NCBI GenBank assembly: GCA_039621445.1
Contig: CP154955.1
Span: 62,537,668-62,601,667 of the forward strand
Reading direction: 5' to 3'
Length of the DNA stretch: 64,000 nucleotides
Source of the DNA: Euglena gracilis
Lineage: Eukaryota; Euglenida; Euglenophyceae; Euglenales
The number at the start of each line of letters is the position of its first letter. Positions within the stretch are counted from its first letter, which is position 1. Below are positions 39,906-51,789 of this stretch, piece by piece. A program made the position numbers and the translations under genes. Below the pieces are notes generated by a model that searched no databases, was not told the origin of the DNA, and was given only the letters and a program-made list of their open reading frames with translations.

Positions 39906-41629
39906 TGTATTTTTTTCTTCTTCTGAGAACTAGATTTTTTTTGGGGCAGGACTCTGGCATAGTTTTATTCTTCAATACGCCCGTTTATCCATGCCGGCAA
40001 ACATATAGCCCAATTAATATCTGCCTTACACAATCCACGCGACAACTTGGAAAATAAGAGAAAATAGGTTTAGCAAACCGGAAATCTGAGCCAGTTGATG
40101 CACCACAGCACAACGCCGTCTGCTGGAGATGTGTCCAGAAAACGATGGTGGTCCCGGGCGGAAAAAAGGTTTGACAACCCCTCACATCGAACGGCAGGGC
40201 CTGCGTGCGTCGTACCATGAATTATCAGTGACTTGCTCCGTGGCATCAGGGGCCGTCGTGGAAGGGATTGAGAGGGTATCGGTCTCCGCCTGCTTGGGTG
40301 GTCGAAGTTCCTTGCTACCCAAAAAGCCAAAACCCAACCCATAGCTGGGGCTAGGGAAGATGTTTGTCGCCACCAACTTGTTGATGCCATCTACTTACTC
40401 GGCCTGTGTTTCGTCCAATTTGTATCCAATTGCAGCATTTCCTTAAAACCGCAAAGAAACCGACCATCCATGAAAAGTGCTCATGAATTCACAAAGAGAA
40501 TCCTCCCCAAAATAATGTGCCCATCTTTGTCTCAAGGGGCATTGTCCACTGATCACATCAACGTCAATTGGCCACAAATGTTTCACCTTGAATTAGCCAC
40601 CTCAATAAATGAAAACTCAGCAATGACAAAAAAACCATCCGCAAGCTCACTTTCAAGAATTATTCTAATTATTATATATAATAATTATATACATATACAT
40701 ATATATATTATATTATTATATTATTATCTTATATATTATATTATATATAATATAATTATTATTCGAATCTCCCAGCCAGGGGGGGTTCAAGTGGAATCTG
40801 CTGCCTACAGACGCCACCCACGCCTAAATCGTTATGAAACATATGTCAGGCTATGCATTCCCAAGAAAACATTTTTAAAAATTAACCCTGATTAGGGCTC
40901 ATCGGACCACCCTTTTTGACGTCTGCAACCCCAGAGATGACGAGCGCCACGTGATGTTATCGGGTGCAGTGCGAAAAGAAGGAATGGGGTAAGTTACTAA
41001 AGGCAGGTGGAACGGGTCGTCTGGCGGAAGTTGACAAAAGGAATGGGTTGTCTGGCGGAACGGTAAAAGCAGCAATGGGTTGAAAATAACTCCATTGCTT
41101 TCACTTGTTGCATTTTTGCAATGGAGTGGTTGAAAAACACAATGCAAATTTTAAATTGGGAAAATCAGAACAGCTTCAGTGGTACCTCCCCCCCCCCGGG
41201 CGCTTGGCCCCCCTCCTCGTTACATGCAAATTTGGCCCCCCTGAAGTTGGCCTTAGGCCTTTTGCGCATGGCCGCCAAAATGCTTAACATGCAAACTTGG
41301 CCCCCCTAAGGTTGGCCCCCTGGCCTCACCTTGAATCATGCCCGGGCCAAGCGCCCGGGGGGGGGGTATCATCTGCTTTCCATTGTCATAATTTACATGG
41401 TGATATGCCGATTCAATCTGTCCCAGAAGTTGCGGTAACTTCGTTTGTTTGCAAACATAGTTCCTTCTGTCGTCGAGAGTCAAAATGTGTCCCGCGAGTT
41501 CCTCGCGGTGAATTCCTTAATGAGTTTGGGGATGAACCGCAGCAATAGTGCACATACTGCTCCTTGGTTTGTGTTCCCCCTAACTCGTCTACTTTGGATG
41601 CCAAACCAAGCCATTTTAAGTACCACAAG

Positions 41630-41899
41630 TTAAACAACTACTTGGGGTCCGGGGGGGATTTGCTGCCATTTGTTTTCAATACTGATTCTAGAAACCAAAC
41701 TTGAGCATGATGAAGCATATTGCTCAACCAAGTCCTCAAAAGAAATGCGTCCTCGGATGGCCAATTGCCTTGCGTGTTCTTTCTCATCCCTTGGTAGGCA
41801 ATCTATAAACTCCATTTTGATTACCTCCTGGTTTCGATCCTGGGTTGGTCCCTTAAAATCCCAGTAGTATTGCCAGTCGCGCCAAAACTGTTTCCACAT
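41630..41899 (-). pseudogene. Possible retrotransposon Gag fragment
   Basis: Ninety codons on the minus strand containing WKQFWRDWQYYWDFKGPTQD, VIKMEFIDCLPRDEKEHARQ and FEDLVEQYA. The aromatic-rich stretch followed by a short -F..CLP- element is reminiscent of Gag-like proteins of LTR elements, but no zinc knuckle or protease is visible. Upstream (41900-42060) another frame continues similar sequence (PRVNQKDFKGTIAIVNKVKP), and downstream (41350-41480) a third frame has NYVCKQTKLPQLLGQIESAY, so at least two frameshifts are likely. Confidence 0.35.
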
Positions 41900-43115
41900 T
41901 GTGGGGCTTCACCTTATTCACGATTGCGATGGTGCCTTTGAAATCTTTCTGATTAACCCGTGGCCTTTCGGTGGTATTCAGGGGTGGTAGGCCGGGGCGC
42001 GAAACCGCACCATTTGGGCTGGTGCGGTCACCGGGGGGGGGAATAGGGTGGTGGTGTTGGTAAACGGCGTGGTACCCTGCAGTCAACCTGATTTTATAAT
42101 TTAAAGCATATGGAATCTCTTTTGTGGTAGTTAAGAGAGAACTGCTGAACGGGAAGAAAGCGGACATGAAAATCCAGTCTCAAAAGGGAAATGAGAATAA
42201 ATATGAATACTTCCAGCTGTGGAGAAAGAAAGGGAAACCCATCAGGAATAAGGCCTGCTCACGTACTGATTCAACTGTCATACTTCAAAATTAAACCCCA
42301 AAGGGACACGCGTTTTTGGGGGCGATCTGATCAGCCTGCTATCCTCACCTCACGGCTCGCGCCAACTTCGTGGCTTCAGTGGTGCTGTTGGGGTGGTCGG
42401 GGGCGGAGGCATTCATTTGGACAGGACGAAGAAAAGATGACACCATTGGGGGGGGGCAGACTCCCAGGAGGGGGTTGTGTCCACATTTACTTCCTTGTCG
42501 GAATGGGAGAGAAGCTGGTACACACCCTCCCCCTGCCACCTCGTCCATACATGCCATCCACTCGGTGGCTGCAACCATTCCTAAGCCAAGCTCTACTTCC
42601 GGAATTCCGATGGAAAACAACTGCCCTCCCCAAGGAATGGTCCTTCCAAACCAGTTTCGGCACAGAATTCCCCTCCCATGAAGCTGATTTGTACAGTTGG
42701 ACATTTTCCTTGGGATGAGGTTGAGTATCTGCAGATGCAGAGGTGAGTTTACAGATGGTTGATGTCGAGACTCCTCGTTCAACTTTGGATTGGGGCGTAG
42801 CTTAAGAAATTTCGACCCCCCCTGGGGGGTCCAGCCAGTCAGCTGTTTTTCTCCAAGCAACCTTTTTTCAATCCCATAGACCTTCCCCAAAACAACAAAA
42901 TTTTGATTCATTTATTCCCAGCTGCTTTTTCCTTTGGGCAGCTGGATGGTAACAAATTTTTCCACTTTCGAGGCTGCAAAAATGGCCCAAAAAATGGGCC
43001 AAATGCAGTTCGATTTTTTGGTGCCCCAGGTTTGGACTAGTTCCAGCCCGGGACCTCTGTCGGGGGACATTGGGGTCAGCCAGCAGCTTTTTTCCAGCCA
43101 GCCCAAATTTTCCAG

Positions 43116-43153
43116 CCTCTGAGCTGGACCCTCTCGGGGGTCCAGCTCAGAGG
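43116..43153. repeat. Hairpin in copy A
   Basis: CCTCTGAGCTGGACCC and its exact complement flank TCTCGG. Copy A' has the same structure at 59592-59629 with one mismatch in the left arm. Confidence 0.85.
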
Positions 43154-44204
43154 TCCTTCGACTGATCAGTCAACCAGGGGGTTTATTACTGGGGTTTACT
43201 ACACTTGCTGAACCAACCCATCTTCATTCTTTTCCTCCTGGAGACCAGGAATCTGTGCTTCAACCGCTCAAGGGAGTTGATATTAGAGCCACACAGCAGC
43301 TCGGGCAGTTCATCAACATTTCACCCTGTTTGAGTCTATCTTTTTTTGATTTCCAGTTGGGGCATGCAAGAGAGGTGGCGTAAAGTGGAGCCCCAAAGAA
43401 CCCCACAGTGCCCCCCCAGCCCCCCACCCATATATCCACGCCCCACAAGCACCCTACGTGTTTTGCACAATTGACATCATTTTTCATTTTTCGACCTCGT
43501 CCGGGAGACACTAGAAATTTTTGGGGTTCCTGCCAGGTCCAGCTGCCAGCCTGCCAGACCTCCTCCCTAGGGGGGTCCAGCCAGCACCTTTAACCCCTGG
43601 GGTGCTTCAGAAGCTCCTGCTCCAAATACCACCCCACACGCCCACACACCCTCCATTTTTGCTTTCAGTTCTTTTGACAATTTTGTCGTCTTATAAATTT
43701 GAACGACGTTTTTCATCTTTCCAGTTTCCCCTTGGGCTTTTGGTTCAGTTTCAATCTGCATTTATTTGGAGCGAGTTATAAAGTTTTTCGGGCTTTTTGC
43801 GGCATATACCTATTTTCCACATGTTTAGGCCACATATTTTGGGTGGAAGAACGTTGATTCACCTGAGGCCATTTGAACATTTGAAACCGCGAGGTTGGTC
43901 AACGTCCGTTCCACTGGTTGACAACGCTGGTGAATGAATTCAGTTGGTTGAGCTCAACCAGCGTCGCAAACAGGCTTGTGCTTAGTCGGGTGCCTACCCC
44001 ACGGTGGGGGGGGGGTGCTAGGGGCAGGCACCCTATAGCACCCATCCGACCCCCCTGGGGGGGTTTTGGGGGGTAGCATGGCAGGCACCCCCCTCCGACC
44101 CCGCCGCCTTTGGCGCCGGGGGCACGGAAAAAGCCATTTTCAATGCAAATTTTCTGAGTTTTCTGGGTCCCCCCCCGGACCCCCCCCCCGGGGTATATGT
44201 TGTC

Positions 44205-44410
44205 TGTGGACTGGTGCTTCGATGAGTTCTTTCAACGTCTTCAGTGAGTTTTTTTTCTTCCAATTGAAATACCACGTGTCCGGTCGGACCAGTCGTGTGC
44301 TCGTTGGCGCGTCTGCCTCTCCAGCCAGTGGTAAGTGCCTATTCCACAGGTTTATGATTGGAATTGTTCTCACAGCCCAGTTCAGATGTGTTTTCCAATT
44401 GTGACTTGGC
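44205..44410 (-). pseudogene. Conserved minus-strand coding segment, copy A
   Basis: The minus strand reads NWKTHLNWAVRTIPIINLWN followed by PTSTRLVRPDTWYFNWKK. The other copy (60820-61010) differs mostly by conservative residue changes, so this segment was under protein-level constraint when the copies diverged. The frame upstream is interrupted. No family recognised. Confidence 0.5.
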
Positions 44411-45004
44411 ATCTTCTCGGGCCTCCAGCCATGCCGCCGGTGCCCCCATGAAGTCCACTGGTGCCCCCTTCATCCCTCATCAAACTGCGTCCAGCCAAGC
44501 AGGCTCAAAGAATTTCATCGGTGTCGATGTTGCCATCATCCCCCGTCCACCCAGAGCTGAACTTCTGACACATTGGAAATGGGGTGTTGATCTGGCGCCT
44601 GAACCCCAACCTTACCCCCATCCCGCCCAGGGTTCGATATAAGGAGGATACACAGGGTTAAGGCCCCCACCCCCACCTCCTGGGCCGGAGGGTGAGTCCA
44701 GACCACCACCCCGCCACCTGCCTTTTTTTAGAAGCCCGATTCCGCCCCTCGCTCCCTGGCAGCTGGCGGTGCACCAACCCCGCATCAACTTCAGGTGTAC
44801 GTCCGGTGATGGTTGCATCTGGTGGATGGATGTCCAGGCCAGCGGCGCCCCCCGCTCGTTCAGTCCATCGGGCCCTTCGTTGCAAGAGCTGGCTCTTGTC
44901 GTTGGTCGGCTGGGGGCTGATTCAGAATTGTGCTGTCCAAAGAAGGCGATGTGCATCTTCTCTGCCACATCGAGAGGCATATCGGCCCGACTGGCAAATT
45001 CAAG

Positions 45005-45345
45005 AACTCCACAAAGAGGGGATGACCGAATTGCAAAGCCAACGCAAGTTGGGTCCATTGGCTAGGATGTATTTGATGCCCACATGATCGCTGAGGCCAA
45101 ACGTATGTCCGTCAGGAGGTTGTGCCCCCTGGTACGTGATGACCCCACTGTCAGCTTCGTTGTTGCTGTTCATGTCTTCCAACATGTCCACCCCCTGGGG
45201 TCAGTCAGGGGCCACGTTCCGTTGCCACGTTGCTTTTGCAGGAGGCCATCACCGCGCCACCAACCAGGTACAGGACTCGTCGCCATTGCATCGCATAATT
45301 GGCCATCTGGCATCATGCAGTGCAGTGGGAGAAGGGGAATGGCTG
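45005..45345 (-). pseudogene. Frameshifted minus-strand coding segment, copy A
   Basis: Between 45345 and 45190 one frame reads MANYAMQWRRVLYLVGGAVM, and below 45190 another frame reads MNSNNEADSGVITYQGAQPP, SDHVGIKYILANGPNLRWLC. The copy at 62470-62605 has MANCAVQWRRVLDVIGDTVM and a related continuation without a shift at the same place. Further down, 44700-45040 (CGVLEFASRADMPLDVAEKM) matches 61430-61680. Together these are remains of one longer gene of unknown function. Confidence 0.45.
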
Positions 45346-46608
45346 CCAGATTGGAGGCGACCTTCGGGTAGGGGGGAAAGGGGGGATCAACACTTGGAGA
45401 AGTTGGAGGAATGCTGTTTTTAAGGTTTTGCGACCCCGGGGGTCCGCAAAAATTTAAAGCCTTCCAAGGGGGTTGATGCTGACCCCAACTATCCAGCCCT
45501 TTTTGTTGGAGTCTTCGGTGCACAGCAGGCAAGCTATCAGGCCCACAAAATTCAAGCTAGCCAAAGTTTCTACCCGCAGTGAATTTTGTGTTTTTGCTTG
45601 TCTCAATCATCGACAAAGTCAAACTGGTTTTTTTCCTTCAAAACAATGCGTCTTATGTGATGTGTGTGTGTGTGTGTGAATCAACCGTTGTTCCTACACC
45701 ATCAAACATAACCTCAAATATTATGTGTGATGCATTCATATCAATTCAAATATTTGTTTTCTACTCATCATGTATGGCTTGATGTGGACATAAAAGTGTC
45801 ATTCAAAAGAAGTAGCTGTGAATATTGCTATCTCAATAAATGCTGTTATTTCAGCCAGCTGAATAATCTGCCCGCCGTGTTTTGGCGTTCTTTGAAGACA
45901 TCGTTCTGTCCTTGGACACTCCACGGCTTTTTGGTAGCCGGCCATTAAAATACATAGGAGGGAAGTTTGAAGTTGTGAGAAATAGGAAAGCACAAAAACA
46001 GTTGACGTTGTAACCCCAACAGAAGACCCCACCAACAATGAACAGTTTTATAAAAAATAATTTTTTTGGCAAACGAAAGTGATTGAGTGTGTGTTTCGTG
46101 CCAGTTTGGCGCTGAAATTATCTTTTTTCCAGCAAACACGAAGTACAGAGAAGATTACACCCTTGTTCCTCCACCATCGTTCCTCCAGGCAGAATGTTGC
46201 TCCTGTTCAACAACTGAAGCAATTTGAAGTCATTATCCGCACTTTTTTTTCAGGATCTCTAGAGTTTTTAAAAATTGTGAGATTGCCAACAAGGACATTG
46301 GTGATTTAACCTCATATATTTCCTTGGTATGCCTGGTCTTGGAGTCGACGGAGTACGGGGGGCAAATGCTGATCCCTAATGCGCTTCCGAGGTCTCCGAG
46401 GCATCGTAATGGGATCACCTGCGCACAGATACAGAAGCTCATGATTTGGTCCCAGCTGCCGGTGGGAATAGGGGCCTGCCATTTTTCATATTGCAAGGGA
46501 AAGGCAAAGGGGGTAGGGGGATTATGTTGTTGTGAGGGATTGTTTGGGCTATTGTTCCCTTTCCTCAACGGTGTCGTCCTCCCCACCAGACCACCAGTCC
46601 ACCGTTGG

Positions 46609-46820
46609 GTCTCCCCATCAGCTTGAGTGAGGAGTTCCAGGTTGGGCACTGGTGCACTGGTTTTCCCCTGTCGACGGCTTCTTTGCCTGAAGCACGGAAG
46701 TTTCTTTTTGCCACTCCAATTTACTCTCTCCCACAGCCTGGGAACAGATCCCATTTGGTCGAGAAGACACACCGATGCTGAAAAAATCTGCCTTTTCCTT
46801 CTCCCTTTTCCCAAAACTTC
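46609..46820. repeat. Block B (repeated at 56873-57085)
   Basis: About 210 bp beginning TTGGGTCTCCCCATC are shared with 56873-57085 at high identity. The minus strand reads LWERVNWSGKKKL in both copies. Block B follows copy A here but precedes copy A' on the right, as expected for neighbouring units of one tandem array. Confidence 0.8.
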
Positions 46821-47270
46821 GCTCAAATGCCCATGCAGTTTCACATCTTTCTCAAATCAAGAAGTTTCTTTTAACCTGCCTCTCAACCTCGATTGTCAAA
46901 GTTTGCTTGTGAGAGTTTGCAATATTGTCCACCGCATTCCCCCCTGATGGCACTGTGAAAAAATGGCTGACCAATTTCTGAATGGCCCCCTGTTTTCTGC
47001 TTTTGCTGTTATTGGCTGCAAATTTCAGCATTTTTTTCATCCCACATCTTGAATAATTAACGTCAAAGTTCGGCTTGTGCTCGAGAGTTTTTATGACTGA
47101 ATTCTCGCTCAAAAATTTCCAGCCGATTTTCCACTATACTTTCCCAGTGGGTTAAACTTCGGTTCAGCTCTGCCAATTGACAATCCACACCATGGGCAAT
47201 TATCCCATTATGCATCAATCTGGAATGGCAGCCCCCCCCCCCCCACCTGAATCTTCTCTCCCACTTCTTT

Positions 47271-47495
47271 CTAGACACCTTGGCCGGTTGAGGATAGGAG
47301 AGTGAAAATTGCATCCTGAATGGCTGTGTGTCTAGTGGTGAAGTTGTTCCGTGGGCAGCAGATGAGGTGGTCGCCTTCTTTGTCCAGCGGGGCTAGACAG
47401 CCATGGCATTTCTGCGTGTCGTCATCTATGATGGGCAGCCCGAGCCACCATTTGAGGCCAAGACAATACTCGTCACTGGAGAAAATTGTGTGTAA
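47271..47495 (-). pseudogene. C-terminal zinc finger of a reverse-transcriptase-type element protein
   Basis: The minus strand reads CHGCLAPLDKEGDHLICC followed by RHTAIQDAIFTLLSSTG. The CxxC-LDxxGDH-C arrangement followed by RHxAIxD is typical of the C-terminal region of many non-LTR-type retroelement ORFs in protists and algae. The upstream LGLKWWLGLPIIDDD also fits. A TAG at 47271-47273 interrupts the frame, and similar sequence resumes beyond it (KEVGEKIQV). No RT catalytic block was found nearby, so this is a fragment. Confidence 0.55.
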
Positions 47496-47639
47496 GGCCG
47501 GCGAGGGAGGAGTTCTTCTTGATCATGAGCAGCTTCATCCCGGACGTCGTCGTCTCCATCCTCAGGTCCTCAGCTTCGTAGTCCTTAGCAGCCGTGGCAG
47601 TGAGGATCAAATGTGTACAACATTGTCTTCACACAGGGA

Positions 47640-49110
47640 GTGATGAAAGAAACGACCACAGAACACCAAAAAGCCACGCAGTGCACCAGACAGTAAACGA
47701 GTAACATGCTGAAAAGCAGGAAAGCTGACAACCTGAAACAGACAGCATCATCATATAATGCACGTCATCCTGAAACTAGCATGCACACTGAAATGCTGAA
47801 TCCTGAATGGCAGTAATGATTTGCCACAGCTGTTCTCCCGGTAGACGTACCAGCGTCGTGGTGTTTGTTGGTTGTGTGGTTCCCTGCTCTCACCGTGACG
47901 TTTATTCTGAAGGAGAAACTGCGACCTTCCGTGAAATGAAAGTGGAATGGAAACCGCAATTTGGCAATCTGTCATTGCTCAGGAATAAATGGCAATAGAG
48001 TGCAGCGGATTTATATATATATATATAAAACATTAGGGGATGAGACCAAAAGAAAGGAAACCTCAATCTGTAGATGTAACAGGTCGGTGATCGGCGTTGC
48101 GTTGTTGACAAGGTCCGGTGGGCTGGCAAGCTGCAAGGTGCTGCTGGTCTTCACGAGGATCAGATGTTGCAATTGCAACTGCGGTCATATCTCCTGGGGT
48201 CACATGTGTGGGTGTGAAAAGGTGCTACCGTGCACATGCTGGAATGAATAAAGGGGAGGAGGACGTGTGGGCGTTTGGGTGGGTGGGTGAAGGCGGGAGG
48301 AGTGTTGGTTGGGGATTGATGTATGGAGACTGCTGGGCGAACTTTTGTTCTCTAAATGTCCGCAGTCAATTCTGTTGTGGGGGAGTTTTTTTGAGTATGC
48401 GCTGTAAATGTCCGCAATGTGGTGTCTCTCTCTGTGTGTGCACATGGGTTTGCGTGGGGGGAGGGGGCAGCGTGGGTGGCTGGGTGCAGGTGGGTGGATG
48501 TGCGGATGAATGGCGTTTTTGAGCATGTGCTGTAAATGTCCGCAATGTGGTGGGGGGGGATGTGTGTGTGTGTGTGTGTGCGTGTGCACGCGCTCAGCAA
48601 CATGGTGATGCTGACATCTGGAAGCGTGAACACCCACAGAGACACACTGGAGAGGGGAGAAAATGCACCACAACACGGTTGAGGCAGATCTCAGGTTTCA
48701 ACCACAAAAATGTAGCGTGGATCCCCACAGAGAACACTGGACCCCCAAAGAGAACAGCATGAACACCCACAGAAAACCACTGGGGGAGAGGTAAGAAAAT
48801 GCACGGAGGGGAGAGGGGAGAAAATGCACGGGGGCAAGCATAACTGGTTGTCTTAGCCACAAAAATGTAGTGTGGATATGGAAAAAAGGTCTGTCCTCCT
48901 TGCTTTTCTCCAGCAACAGCAATATGAAACGGGGGGATGGAGAATGGTGTGTTGGTTTTGGGGCACTCTTCGCAATCGCCGACGATGCTTCCTTCGGTAA
49001 GGACGCCGGACTTATGACCCCATGGATTGGATTGTTGCCAAATTTGACAGTGAAAAGTAAAAAGGTTGTGTTAGAGAAGGGGGGTTTGGGAGGGGGGGAA
49101 CATGATTTGT
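47640..49110. other. Stretch without a supported gene
   Basis: Contains a (TG)n tract (48556-48592) and two repeats: GTAAATGTCCGCAATGTGGTG at about 48402 and 48531, and CCACAAAAATGTAG-GTGGAT at 48705 and 48857. Open frames here are short and compositionally ordinary. Confidence 0.5.
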
Positions 49111-49113
49111 GTC

Positions 49114-49145
49114 GTGCATGTGACCCGTCAACTAAAGTGGAATGA
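49114..49145 (+). repeat. Left flanking direct repeat
   Basis: Begins GTGCATGTGACCC and ends TGGAATGA. 27 of 32 positions match 56537-56568 in the same orientation. Confidence 0.7.
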
Positions 49146-49271
49146 CATAAAGAAGGAGGAGGGGGTTTGGGGGAAGGTCAACAAATTTGTAGGCACCTCA
49201 TATATAACTCTGAAAATATAAAAGATTTAAAAAAATATGACTCCAAGGGAGTCTGGAAAAGTACTGTACAA

Positions 49272-49706
49272 TCAGAGCTCAAGGATGTCTCTTTTTTCCA
49301 AGTACGTAAGACACTCCTGAAGTTCTTCACGGCCACTTTTGGTTCTCAACATATGAGATGCTGTGTGAGGGTCAACGTCGTTACCGTACCTATTGTACAT
49401 CAACTCAGCGTAGCGGGAGAATGGATAGTCGCGAGCAACGCGGAAGAAGTCTTCAACGTATCAACTGTCGATGATGAACCTGAGGACGTTTTTCATCGGG
49501 CGGAGCACAAGTTCGATAACTGTTATAATATCGAGTTTGTTCCTCCTGTGGAGACAGTCTAAGATATCGAGACGAGAGAAGATTGTAGCGTAATACGCTA
49601 TTTTCTTCAACTCATCGCTACCACGCGACAGTCGGTTAATGGCTTGTTTTACTTTGCGGTGACTAGAGTGCAACACAGTGACAAGATCAATGGATCTGCA
49701 CACCAT
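49272..49706 (-). pseudogene. Viral repeat-family protein, copy 1 (in-frame stop)
   Basis: The ATG at 49706 lies 69 bp downstream of an AAAATTGA. The frame runs to a TGA at 49461-49463 and then continues open, with clear homology to copy 2, to a stop at 49272. Where copy 2 has a Gly codon (GGA) this copy has TGA, a single-base nonsense change. Shared elements include KKIAYYATIFSRLDILDCLH and the ending KRDILEL. The SRLDxL repeats resemble the degenerate ankyrin-type repeat proteins common in mimivirus-like genomes, but that assignment is an inference. The source virus used such proteins in large paralogous sets of unknown role. Confidence 0.6.
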
Positions 49707-49774
49707 CAGAGTTTTCTGGAAGTCGGTTGTTGATTTCAAGGAGACAGTGGGTTGTTACATAGGCCATTAAAAAA

Positions 49775-49782
49775 TCAATTTT
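49775..49782 (-). promoter_or_regulatory. AAAATTGA early-promoter-like motif
   Basis: Exact AAAATTGA on the minus strand, 69 bp upstream of the ATG at 49706. The motif is the known early promoter element of Mimivirus. Confidence 0.6.
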
Positions 49783-49919
49783 GACAAAGAAGTTATACAA
49801 TAAACAAAACAAAATAATTTTATCTTAGTGATTTAGAATTTTTATCTACGACATTAGAAAAAAGATTTGGGTTAGATCTTGAGAGAACTCCAAAGGAGTC
49901 AACTGGAATTTGCACACGT

Positions 49920-50358
49920 TTAGGATTCAAGGATATCTTTCTCTTCTATGCACGCAAGGCACTTCAAGATCTCTTTGCCACTTCCATTTTTCAACAAGTG
50001 GGAGACCATATGAACGTTGATGTCGCTACTGTCTTCGTTAAACAGTAACTCAGAATAAGAGAAGGAATATCCAGAAGTGGCGCGAAAGAATTCATCAACA
50101 TATCCACTGTTGATAACAAATCTGAGGACTTGTCTTATTTCATAACAGAGTCCTACTTCAATAACAGTTTCCACATCGAGTTTGTGTTTTTTTGTGCAAG
50201 TAAGCTAGGACGTCAAGGCGAGAGGTACGTGCAGCAAAATATGCGATGTCTCTTAGCAAGGTGCTGTTACGTGGTAGTTGTTTGATAATGTGTCTTATTC
50301 TACGACAACTGGAGTTGAGCACAATTCCAGAAGCGGTATTGATGGATTCTATTGTCAT
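49920..50358 (-). pseudogene. Viral repeat-family protein, copy 2 (frameshift)
   Basis: The ATG at 50358 (MTIESINTASG) is 53 bp downstream of an AAAATTGA. An upstream in-frame ATG at 50424 would place the motif inside the gene, so it is not chosen. The frame shifts at a run of seven T (A on the coding strand) at 50187-50193. After it, another frame continues to the end (LRFVINSGYVDEFFRATSGY, ending KDILES). It aligns over its length with copy 1. The shift may be genuine decay or a homopolymer sequencing error. Confidence 0.6.
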
Positions 50359-50410
50359 TTGTGACTTACGAGCTCCAATCTTAAGAAAGTTACATAGACC
50401 GTAAAAAAAA

Positions 50411-50418
50411 TCAATTTT
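50411..50418 (-). promoter_or_regulatory. AAAATTGA early-promoter-like motif
   Basis: Exact motif on the minus strand, 53 bp before the ATG of copy 2. Confidence 0.65.
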
Positions 50419-50569
50419 AACCATATTTATCTAATATCATCAAGTAAGTCAATAATGCAACAAATGGATGTTACAGTAGAAATCATAATTTTGATTAATT
50501 AATCATTTTATTTAATATTTGAATATTTATATACCAGTTATAATATATCAGCACCACTTTGAACCAGCA

Positions 50570-51216
50570 ATGGTTGTAGTGAGCAAAATAAATGCAGATA
50601 CGTATATTTTATTTGGGTTTAGTTCAAAATCTCTGGCTACCAAAGCATACAGTGGCATCAGGAGCTTTTCAGGAGAAACGGAAGATGATTATCTAAGGAG
50701 AACATGGAACACAGTAAAACCTATCATATAACAAAATAAAATAAATGATCTAATATCAAAATATGATATAGAATGTTTTGAAATTTATATAGAATGGATT
50801 AGTGGATATGAAAAGATAGTTCAAAAAGAAAAAGATGACTCAAGAAAACATAAACACAAAAACATTTAGCACATAGAAAACTATAACAAGTTAAATCACA
50901 GTACAACAGGCTCTATGAGGAACACGATAGATTAACTTCAGAACATAGAGCACTAGAAGGTATGTACAATAATACCGTTGAACAAGTACATAAAAAATTA
51001 GACAGTTCAAAATTGTATAGAATTAGATTAATGGAACTACCGATTAAAAAACTAGAACAAGAAACTGAATGTTCTATATGTACAGAAAATATATATAAAG
51101 ATGATTCAGTATATAGTTTATGTCATATGTTTCATGTACGATGTTTTACACTGTGGGTTTTGGGAGATGATGCCAATCATCTATGTCCATGTTGTAGGAA
51201 TGATGTATTTTCTTAG
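50570..51216 (+). pseudogene. Viral RING-finger protein, interrupted
   Basis: The open C-terminal part (50887-51216) encodes a charged helical stretch and a RING-type zinc-binding motif: ECSICTENIYKDDSVYSLCH, then FHVRCFTLW and CPCC. Upstream, sequence of matching composition continues to the ATG at 50570 (MVVVSKINADTYILFGF), but it is broken by TAA at 50729-50731, TAG at 50867-50869 and a shift of frame near 50870-50890. RING proteins act as E3 ubiquitin ligases, and giant viruses encode several. An alternative is that the open part is translated alone from the ATG at 50962. The Cys-His spacing C-H-x-x-H is tighter than the usual C-x-H. Confidence 0.65.
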
Positions 51217-51386
51217 TTTGATTACATAAAAATATTGATTTTCTATATAGTTGATTTATTCCTAGCTCGATTTCAGATGACAAAAGCATTTGATAAGTTG
51301 TGCAGGTTACATCACAGAGAGGAAACAGTTGCTCTAGCAGCTGTCCTCGGATTCGATAAACAACACTGGAGAATGCTACCAGTGAT

Positions 51387-51758
51387 ATGGCAGACGTCAT
51401 CGAAGGTGAGTCATCAGATAAAAAAATACTAAAGTTAATTCCAAATTGTTCTATTTTGGATAGTTTAATTACCTTGGACAAATTAGAAAATATCTTAGTT
51501 CACATGCATTCTAGTAACTGTACTATAGTATTTGATCTATTATATGATATATCCCTTTTGCTGAACCTTGATCACCTGATACTTTCTGGCAATGTAAAAC
51601 CACTTGCCATAGAGATGTCATTGTACCATCCATATGAAATAATGCTAAGAATAGCTAGTTACTTCGCAAGGTTGTCATCTATTGAATTTGTAGATATTTA
51701 CTACCAGAAAATTTTCCATGGAAAATTTATGAAAATTATCATGAGATTTTCTTTATGA
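51387..51758 (+). CDS. Viral repeat-family protein, copy 3
   Basis: An open frame of 123 codons on the opposite strand to copies 1 and 2. IMLRIASYFARLSSIEFVDI corresponds to LLRDIAYFAARTSRLDVLAY of copy 2, so it belongs to the same family, though more diverged and shorter at the C-terminus. The frame is open slightly upstream of the chosen ATG. No exact promoter motif precedes it. The nearest is a variant, AAAATATTGA, at 51228-51240. Confidence 0.45.
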   Translation: MADVIEGESSDKKILKLIPNCSILDSLITLDKLENILVHMHSSNCTIVFDLLYDISLLLNLDHLILSGNVKPLAIEMSLYHPYEIMLRIASYFARLSSIEFVDIYYQKIFHGKFMKIIMRFSL

Positions 51759-51789
51759 AACATATTTTGCGAAGTTTCCTAGACCTTAC

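Larger units (their letters stand above)
42133..46440. repeat. Large duplicated block, copy A
   Basis: Collinear with 58668-64000 in the same orientation. Matching landmarks include 42170/58695 (GGACATGAAAATCCAGTC), 42400/58925 (GGCATTCATTTGGACAGGAC), 43116/59592 (the GAGCTGGACCC hairpin), 44260/60870 (AATACCACGTGTCCGGTCGG), 45300/62590, 45470/63165 and 46330/63895. Substitutions and many small indels separate the copies. The minus strand carries conserved but frameshifted coding segments. Confidence 0.8.
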
